A stretch of DNA of 11,739 nucleotides. Origin: Acidobacteriota bacterium. GTDB lineage: Bacteria > Acidobacteriota > Terriglobia > Terriglobales > SCQP01. Shown in pieces: positions 8,123 through 11,739 of the stretch. The notes below the pieces were generated by a model. The model made no database searches. It worked only from the letters and a program-made list of their open reading frames with translations, and was not told the origin of the DNA. The stretch covers positions 1 to 11,739 of the forward strand of contig JAKAOE010000014.1 in NCBI GenBank assembly GCA_021823305.1. Reading direction: 5' to 3'. Made by a program: the position numbers and the translations under genes. Numbering within the stretch: the stretch's first letter is position 1; the number at the start of each line of letters is the position of its first letter.

Positions 8123-8140
8123 TGCGCAGGCGCTTGCGCA
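8123..8140. promoter_or_regulatory. 18-bp near-palindrome, LacI/GalR-type operator candidate
   Basis: TGCGCAGGCGCTTGCGCA reads the same on both strands except for one mismatched pair (positions 7 and 12), centred on a CG step. An even-length palindrome of 16-18 bp with central CG is the layout of LacI/GalR-family operators (PurR and CcpA sites are examples), regulators that often control sugar-use genes. It lies 77 nt upstream of the first glycosidase start (minus strand) and 103 nt upstream of the PEP-CTERM start. A weak minus-strand promoter candidate (TTGAAA at 8174-8179, TCTACC at 8150-8155, 18-nt spacer) would place the operator just after the transcription start, a blocking position. 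No LacI-type regulator gene is present in the window. It could instead be an activator site for the sigma-54-like promoter on the other side. Confidence 0.5.
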
Positions 8141-8160
8141 AAAGTCACGGGTAGAGGATG

Positions 8161-8177
8161 GAAAATCGTTCATTTTC
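8161..8177. promoter_or_regulatory. Inverted repeat with 6-bp arms, possible regulator site
   Basis: GAAAAT (8161-8166), five-base spacer CGTTC, ATTTTC (8172-8177): perfect 6-bp arms in an AT-rich patch that stands out in this GC-rich DNA. The centre lies about 57 nt before the transcription start predicted from the sigma-54-like promoter. It may be a regulator-binding site, but its length allows a chance origin. Confidence 0.3.
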
Positions 8178-8180
8178 AAT

Positions 8181-8207
8181 AGCCGCCGGGTATTTGGTTT
8201 GGCGGCT
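8181..8207. repeat. Inverted repeat AGCCGCC / GGCGGCT, 13-nt spacer
   Basis: AGCCGCC (8181-8187) and GGCGGCT (8201-8207) are perfect 7-bp complements around a T-rich 13-nt spacer. The right arm overlaps the -24 half of the sigma-54-like promoter, so a protein bound here could occlude the promoter. As it lies upstream of the predicted transcript start, a DNA site is more likely than an RNA hairpin. Confidence 0.3.
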
Positions 8208-8215
8208 GAATTGCA
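8200..8215 (+). promoter_or_regulatory. Sigma-54 (-24/-12) promoter candidate for the PEP-CTERM gene
   Basis: TGGCGGCTGAATTGCA matches the RpoN consensus at its two conserved blocks: TGGC (8200-8203) and TTGCA (8211-8215), with the invariant GG (8201-8202) and GC (8213-8214) exactly 12 nt apart, as required. The intermediate ACG of the consensus is not kept. Transcription would start near 8226, giving a leader of about 17 nt before the ATG at 8243, which lacks a strong ribosome-binding site. Many PEP-CTERM systems encode the PrsK/PrsR pair, whose PrsR is a sigma-54 activator, so the assignment fits known biology. An activator site would be expected upstream, for example at 8123-8140 or 8161-8177. 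Confidence 0.55.
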
Positions 8216-8242
8216 CCGTTCATTTCCGGACGATCTGCCCCT

Positions 8243-8926
8243 ATGAAGACGAGCAAGGTCCTATCACTTTCTGCAGGCATCGCCGTGCTCGCTTTGGCGT
8301 TGGCGTCTCCCCGAGCCGCGCGAGCCGATTCGCTTACCTACCAGGGCGTGGTTTACTCGCTCGGCTACTTCCAGACCGCCAGCCAAGTCGGAACGTTCGA
8401 CTACACCATCCAGCTGACGGTGGACGCCTCGGGGTTGAATACGGCCCCTTCGGCCTACCTCGCCTCGGTTGCTCCCGGCATCACCGGCGCGGTGGGGCCG
8501 GACGGATTATCCACCACGCCGCCGGACTTGATCAACGCACCCGGTGGCACGAGCAACTGGACGACCACTGACGGCGGTTTGAGCGCCAACGGCTGCACCG
8601 GCACGGGCAACTTCTTTTGCACCAGCGCGACCATCAACGGCGTCTTCAATCTCAGTACCAGCTCGAGCGCGTCGTCGCCGTTCCTCTTTCAATGGGTTAT
8701 CTACGACGCCAACCTGCCGACGGGCGTGGATGGAGTCGCGCTGAAGTCGGAATTTGTGGATGCCAGCGGCAATAAGGTCGGCGGTCTGTTGTCGCAGGAC
8801 ATGACCCTTACCGAGGTTCCCGAGCCCAGCACTTGGGCGCTCATGGCAACCGGCCTGCTCGCGTTGCTGGGCGTTGCTTTCTGGCGTAAACGCACATGCC
8901 TTCCCCCCGGCTCCAACCTGATCTAG
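8243..8926 (+). CDS. PEP-CTERM sorting-domain exported protein
   Basis: 227 residues. A Sec signal peptide (basic MKTSK, hydrophobic core, ARAD cleavage region near residues 26-29) is followed by a Ser/Thr/Gly-rich beta-type body with one cysteine pair (CTGTGNFFC) that could form a disulfide. The C-terminus is the classical tripartite exosortase signal: VPEP (192-195), a hydrophobic segment (about 198-213) and the basic cluster WRKR. Such proteins are cleaved and attached by an exosortase (EpsH/XrtA family) and often take part in the extracellular matrix. No exosortase gene lies in the window. The tail after WRKR (TCLPPGSNLI) is a little long for the family. Codon use is less GC-biased than in the neighbours: 12 of the first 40 codons after the ATG end in A or T. 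The body shows no enzyme motif, so the specific role is unknown. Confidence 0.92.
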   Translation: MKTSKVLSLSAGIAVLALALASPRAARADSLTYQGVVYSLGYFQTASQVGTFDYTIQLTVDASGLNTAPSAYLASVAPGITGAVGPDGLSTTPPDLINAPGGTSNWTTTDGGLSANGCTGTGNFFCTSATINGVFNLSTSSSASSPFLFQWVIYDANLPTGVDGVALKSEFVDASGNKVGGLLSQDMTLTEVPEPSTWALMATGLLALLGVAFWRKRTCLPPGSNLI

Positions 8927-9066
8927 TCCTGGCGCCGGAAGTTCCGGCGCCACGGCTGGCGCGTGAAGCCGCCGAGCGCGCCTTCGCCGCCTCGGCGCCG
9001 GAGCTCGACCGCCGCATCCGCGAGTTGGCGGTCGAGATGTACCTCCTGGTGGACGCGCTGGCTTAG
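8896..9066 (+). CDS. Possible small protein, 56 residues, unknown function
   Basis: An ATG-initiated frame overlapping the last 31 nt of the PEP-CTERM gene in another frame. It encodes a proline-rich start (MPSPRLQPDLVLAPEVPAP) followed by a charged, probably helical region (about 21-56) rich in Ala, Glu, Arg and Leu. Codons 25-55, 31 in a row, all end in G or C while second positions are mixed, which is the periodicity seen in the real genes here. Against it, there is no clear ribosome-binding site, the first 24 codons lack the bias, and a strong palindrome lies inside. It may be a true small gene coupled to the PEP-CTERM gene or the remnant of a longer gene whose front was lost. Not recognised as any family. 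Its stop is 3 nt from the convergent yacG stop. Confidence 0.45.
   Translation: MPSPRLQPDLVLAPEVPAPRLAREAAERAFAASAPELDRRIRELAVEMYLLVDALA
8931..8951. terminator. 21-nt perfect palindrome, possible bidirectional terminator hairpin
   Basis: GGCGCCGGAA (8931-8940), one central G, and TTCCGGCGCC (8942-8951) form perfect 10-bp arms; as RNA it can form an 8-bp GC stem with loop AAGTT. It begins 4 nt after the PEP-CTERM stop and lies about 120 nt beyond the yacG stop on the other strand, between convergent units. No T-run follows on either strand, so it is not a classical intrinsic terminator. It may act with Rho or as an RNA-stabilising 3' hairpin. Confidence 0.4.
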
Positions 9067-9069
9067 CTT

Positions 9070-9237
9070 CTAGGCGCCGTCCGCGTCGTCGTCCGACGTC
9101 ACCGGGACGCGATAGGCTTCGATCGCCCAGTTCGCCAGATCCTGAGTGCGGCAGCGCCGGCTACAGAAGGGATACTCGGGTGCGGCGGCAGCGACCGGCT
9201 GGCCGCAGATCGGGCAGCGCATTGGTTTTCCGTTCAT
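9070..9237 (-). CDS. yacG: DNA gyrase inhibitor YacG (zinc-ribbon protein)
   Basis: A 55-residue protein. Four cysteines, C8-x2-C11 and C25-x3-C29, form the zinc site, in the context CPICGQPV and YPFCSRRCRTQDLANW, followed by EAYRVP and an acidic tail (SDDDADGA). This matches the YacG/DUF329 family in length, cysteine spacing and the conserved F-C-S-x-R-C and L-x-x-W pattern. In E. coli YacG binds GyrB and inhibits gyrase; the same role is inferred here. The start at 9237 is supported by GGGAG about 4 nt upstream; an internal ATG at codon 6 is possible but less well placed. It begins 15 nt after the rimO stop and is probably the last gene of the dnaX-ybaB-recR-rimO unit, an uncommon place for it. 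Confidence 0.88.
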   Translation of the reverse strand: MNGKPMRCPICGQPVAAAAPEYPFCSRRCRTQDLANWAIEAYRVPVTSDDDADGA

Positions 9238-9252
9238 GCCGCTCCCTGCTTT

Positions 9253-10653
9253 CTAGAGCAGCCGCCCCACCAGGTCGTAATCCTGCGCCGCGGTAATCTC
9301 CACCGTTGCGAACTCGCCGGCCCGCAGCCGCTCCGGGGCGGCGGCGTCGTTGATCAGCACCTTGCCGTCAATCTCCGGCGCCTGCCCCTCCAGCCGTCCC
9401 TCCCACAGCAGATCGCTCTCGTCCGCCGGTCCCTCGATGAGAATCGGCAGCTTTGCCCCGACTTGGCGCTTCCGCTTGCGCCGCGAGATCGCCCGCTGAG
9501 TGCGCATCAGCGCATCCCGCCGCCGCTCGATCACTTCCGGGGCGACTTTGCCGTCCAGTCGGGAGGCGGCATTGGTCGTCTCGTCCGAGTAGCCGAATAC
9601 GCCCAGCCAGTCCAACTCCGCGGCTTCGATGAACTGGCGCAGCTCCTCGAACTCGGTTTCGGTTTCGCCCGGGAAGCCGACGATGAATGTGCTGCGCAGC
9701 GCCGCGCCCGGCAGGGTCGCCCGGATGCGCTCGAGCAGCCGCAGGAAAGCCTCCCCGCTGCCGCCCCGCCTCATCCGCCGCAGTACCGCAGCGCTGGCGT
9801 GCTGCAGCGGCATATCCACATACTTGCACAGCGCCGCGTGCCGCGCCATCGCATCGAGCAGCGCCTGATTGACGCGGTTGGGGTAGAAGTAAAGCGTGCG
9901 GATCCAGCGCAACGTCTCGTTCTGTTCCGCCACGTCCGCCAGCCGTTCGAGCAGTTCCGCCAGCCCGTTGCGCAGGCCGAGGTCGTCGCCGTAGCAGGTC
10001 GTATCCTGCCCGATCAGCACCAGTTCCCGTGCGCCCTGCTGCGCCAGCCGCCGCGCCTCGGCTTCCACCGAGGCCGGCCGCCGGCTGCGGAAACTGCCCC
10101 GGTATTGCGGGATCACGCAGAACGAGCAGGGATGGTCGCAGCCTTCGGCGATCTTCACGTAGGCGGTGTGGGGCACCGTGGCCCGCAGCCGCGGCGTCAG
10201 CTCGTCATAGAGATACGGGGCGCTTGGCCGCGGGTCGAAGAAATCGCCCGGCAGGATGGGCGGCAGCCCGCCGCCGGACGGGGAAGCGCCGCCGGACACC
10301 GCCGCGCCGATGCGCTCCAGTTCATTGGTCCCGATCAGCGCGTCCACTTCCGGCAGTTCGCGCCGCATCTCCTCGCGGAAGCGCTCCACCAGGCAGCCGG
10401 TCACGATCAGGCGTTTCGCCTGTCCGCTCCGCTTGCGTGCCGCCAGCTCCAGGATCGCGTCCACCGACTCGCGCTGGGCCGACTCGATGAAGGCGCAGGT
10501 GTTGACCACCAGCACTTCGGCCGCCTCGGCGTCGGGGGTGATTTCGCACCCCTGGCGCTGCAGCAGCCCCATCATCACCTCGGTGTCCACCAGGTTCTTG
10601 GGGCATCCCAGGCTGACGAACCCGACCTTGGGTTTCCCGGCCGCCCCGGCCAT
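9253..10653 (-). CDS. rimO: Ribosomal protein S12 methylthiotransferase RimO
   Basis: 466 residues, close to the usual family length (about 430-470). RimO adds a methylthio group to the conserved aspartate of ribosomal protein S12, using two iron-sulfur clusters and S-adenosylmethionine. The N-terminal UPF0004 domain has cluster cysteines C17 (in SLGCPKNLVD), C53 (NTCAF) and C87 (TGCL). The radical-SAM CxxxCxxC motif is C172, C176 and C179 (EGCDHPCSFC, then IPQYRGSFRSR). The last 65 or so residues fit the TRAM RNA-binding domain. The CPKNLVD signature and absence of MiaB-specific features separate it from the tRNA enzyme MiaB. Its ATG overlaps the recR stop by one base (TAATG), and GGGAG lies 5 nt upstream, so it is translationally coupled to recR. 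An insertion-like Gly/Ser/Pro-rich stretch is present at about residues 118-136. Confidence 0.96.
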   Translation of the reverse strand: MAGAAGKPKVGFVSLGCPKNLVDTEVMMGLLQRQGCEITPDAEAAEVLVVNTCAFIESAQRESVDAILELAARKRSGQAKRLIVTGCLVERFREEMRRELPEVDALIGTNELERIGAAVSGGASPSGGGLPPILPGDFFDPRPSAPYLYDELTPRLRATVPHTAYVKIAEGCDHPCSFCVIPQYRGSFRSRRPASVEAEARRLAQQGARELVLIGQDTTCYGDDLGLRNGLAELLERLADVAEQNETLRWIRTLYFYPNRVNQALLDAMARHAALCKYVDMPLQHASAAVLRRMRRGGSGEAFLRLLERIRATLPGAALRSTFIVGFPGETETEFEELRQFIEAAELDWLGVFGYSDETTNAASRLDGKVAPEVIERRRDALMRTQRAISRRKRKRQVGAKLPILIEGPADESDLLWEGRLEGQAPEIDGKVLINDAAAPERLRAGEFATVEITAAQDYDLVGRLL

Positions 10654-11267
10654 TACAGCTCCCGCCGCCCTTCCAGCGCCTTGGTCATGGTCACTTCATC
10701 GGCGTACTCGATCTCGCTGCCCACCGGGATGCCCATCCCGATGCGGCTCACGCGCACGCCCAGCGGTTTGAGCAGCCGCGCCAGGTAGAGCGCGGTGGCC
10801 TCGCCTTCGGCGTTGGGGTCGGTGGCCAGGATGATCTCGCGTACGACCGGCTGTCCGTCGGCCCCCTCCGCCCGCAGCCGCGCCAGCAGCGATGGAATCT
10901 TCAGTTGTTCCGGCCCCACGCCCTGCAGCGGCGCGATCACGCCGCCGAGCACGTGGTACATGCCGTCGTACTGGCGCGACTTTTCCACCGCCAGGATATT
11001 GTGCGGCTCCTCCACCACGCAGACGACGCTGGGATTGCGCTGCGGGTTGCTGCAGTAGTGGCAGGGGTCCTGCTCGGTGATGTTGTTGCAGATCGAGCAG
11101 AAGCGCAACTGCTGCTTGACGCCGGCGATGGCCGCGCCCAACTCGTCGGCTTCGGCGCCGTCGGCGCGCAGGATGTGGAAGGCGATGCGCTGCGCCGACT
11201 TCTGCCCGATGCCGGGCAGCCGGCGCAGCGCGTCGATCAACCGGGTCAAGGGGGGCGCGAGGTCCAT
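10653..11267 (-). CDS. recR: Recombination protein RecR
   Basis: 204 residues, normal for the family (about 200). RecR works with RecO (and RecF) to load RecA on gapped DNA during recombinational repair. Domains in order: helix-hairpin-helix (about 1-50, [20 protein letters not shown]), zinc finger with C57, C60, C69 and C72 ([16 protein letters not shown]), Toprim domain (about 80-175, starting [14 protein letters not shown]) and the C-terminal segment [19 protein letters not shown] near 175-195, with its usual GxPxG-type motif. The ATG follows directly after the ybaB stop (TAAATG), and its own stop overlaps rimO. The dnaX-ybaB-recR order is widely conserved in bacteria, so the assignment is secure. 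Confidence 0.98.
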   Translation of the reverse strand: MDLAPPLTRLIDALRRLPGIGQKSAQRIAFHILRADGAEADELGAAIAGVKQQLRFCSICNNITEQDPCHYCSNPQRNPSVVCVVEEPHNILAVEKSRQYDGMYHVLGGVIAPLQGVGPEQLKIPSLLARLRAEGADGQPVVREIILATDPNAEGEATALYLARLLKPLGVRVSRIGMGIPVGSEIEYADEVTMTKALEGRREL

Positions 11268-11585
11268 TTAGAACAGTCCCGGCAATCCCGCGCCGAACCC
11301 GCCCAGCGTCGAGCCCAGCTCCTGGCGCAGCAGCTCGTCCACCTGCCGGCTGGCCTCGTTCACCGCCGCCTTGATCAGGTCGGGCAGCATCTCCGGATCC
11401 GACTTCACCACCTCGGGGTCGAGCCGGATCTCCTGCACCTGCTTGTCGCCGCTCATCTTCACCGCCACCATGCCCGCCCCGGCCGTGGCTTCGACGCTGG
11501 TGCGCGCCATCTTGGCGCGCAGCTCTTCGTACTGGCGTTTCGCCTGCCCCAGCAGCGACTGCATCTGTTGCATGTCAAATCCCAT
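11268..11585 (-). CDS. ybaB: YbaB/EbfC family nucleoid-associated protein
   Basis: 105 residues, typical length. YbaB/EbfC proteins are small dimeric DNA-binding proteins, shaped like tweezers, that coat the nucleoid and influence transcription. The sequence shows the N-terminal helix (MQQMQSLLGQAKRQYEELR), the central sheet (GAGMVAVKMSGDKQVQEIRLDP), the helix LPDLIKAAVNEASRQVDELL and a Gly/Leu-rich tail ending GLF, all as in the family. The start at 11585 is supported by AAGGA about 6 nt upstream; an internal ATG at codon 5 is less well placed. The gene is 9 nt after the probable dnaX stop and touches recR, the common dnaX-ybaB-recR arrangement. Confidence 0.96.
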   Translation of the reverse strand: MGFDMQQMQSLLGQAKRQYEELRAKMARTSVEATAGAGMVAVKMSGDKQVQEIRLDPEVVKSDPEMLPDLIKAAVNEASRQVDELLRQELGSTLGGFGAGLPGLF

Positions 11586-11594
11586 CGCCTGTCC

Positions 11595-11739
11595 TTAGCC
11601 CAGCGGCCGCGTGGCCAACACGTGCCCCGGGATTTGCTCCTTCAGTTGTTTCAACAACGGGTGCCGCTCCGCGCGCGCCTCGGCGGTATCACTCCCCGCC
11701 GGCTCCTGGGCCGCGGCCGGCGCGGCCGCGTCGGCGCGC
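11595..11739 (-). CDS. dnaX: Probable DNA polymerase III subunit gamma/tau, C-terminal end only
   Basis: Only the last 47 or so codons are visible, entering from the right edge. They encode an Ala/Pro/Glu-rich linker (DAAAPAAAQEPAG) and then a short folded-looking end (ERHPLLKQLKEQIPGHVLATRPL) before TAA at 11595-11597. The visible part has no diagnostic motif. The call rests on position, immediately before ybaB-recR, and on the style of DnaX C-termini, which end in a variable proline/alanine linker plus a small domain often containing an H-P-x-V/L-K-like helix. Another gene with an Ala/Pro-rich tail cannot be excluded from these codons alone. Confidence 0.72.
   Translation of the reverse strand, partial: RADAAAPAAAQEPAGSDTAEARAERHPLLKQLKEQIPGHVLATRPLG

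Larger units (their letters stand above)
8167..8225 (+). repeat. Pair of 9-bp direct repeats, CGTTCATTT
   Basis: CGTTCATTT occurs at 8167-8175 and again at 8217-8225, exactly 50 nt apart (about five helical turns). The first copy overlaps the inverted repeat at 8161-8177 and the second ends at the predicted transcription start of the PEP-CTERM gene. A same-face pair of binding sites is possible; two 9-mers in 200 nt may also be chance. Confidence 0.3.

Noticed and set aside
8047..8148. Longer N-terminus for the first glycosidase (starts at 8148 or 8061)
   Set aside because: It would bury the Tat signal and cover the palindromic site; the ATG at 8046 has a well-spaced GGAG and places the twin arginines at residues 3-4.
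8158..8571. A 137-codon plus-strand frame across the intergenic region into the PEP-CTERM gene
   Set aside because: It is out of frame with the PEP-CTERM protein, has no ribosome-binding site and runs through the promoter-like elements.
9463..10788. A 441-codon plus-strand open frame opposite rimO
   Set aside because: No recognisable motif; rimO on the other strand has all cluster cysteines and conserved motifs.

Overview
The window is high-GC bacterial DNA with tightly packed genes. Gene content fits an acidobacterium: a PEP-CTERM surface protein, two Tat-exported large glycosidases, a short TPR protein and the dnaX-ybaB-recR block. The phylum is an inference from gene style; no rRNA or tRNA is present to settle it. 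Almost everything lies on the minus strand. The only plus-strand genes are the PEP-CTERM gene and a possible small ORF after it.

Right block (about 9070-11739, minus strand, read right to left): the 3' end of a probable dnaX, then ybaB/ebfC, recR, rimO and a 55-residue yacG. Junctions are 9 nt, 0 nt, a 1-nt TAATG overlap, and 15 nt, so this looks like one transcription unit joining replication/repair genes to a ribosomal-protein modification enzyme and a probable gyrase inhibitor.

Middle (8047-9066): a 196-nt divergent intergenic region, rich in symmetric sites, separates the minus-strand glycosidase unit from the plus-strand PEP-CTERM gene. It holds an 18-bp near-palindrome laid out like a LacI/GalR-family operator, a close match to a sigma-54 (-24/-12) promoter 28-43 nt before the PEP-CTERM start, and two further inverted repeats. 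A 56-codon ORF with strong codon periodicity overlaps the end of the PEP-CTERM gene and runs to within 3 nt of the yacG stop.

Left block (1-8046, minus strand): two consecutive Tat-signal (alpha/alpha)6 six-hairpin glycosidase-like proteins, a secreted TPR protein with a proline-rich linker, then the two halves of a heterodimeric ABC exporter (the second cut by the window edge). Gaps are 35, 3, 3 and 15 nt, suggesting co-transcription. A reasonable but unproven reading is a carbohydrate-processing and envelope/export locus controlled from the divergent region. No mobile element, CRISPR array, tRNA or rRNA was seen, and no gene-free stretch exceeds 300 nt.
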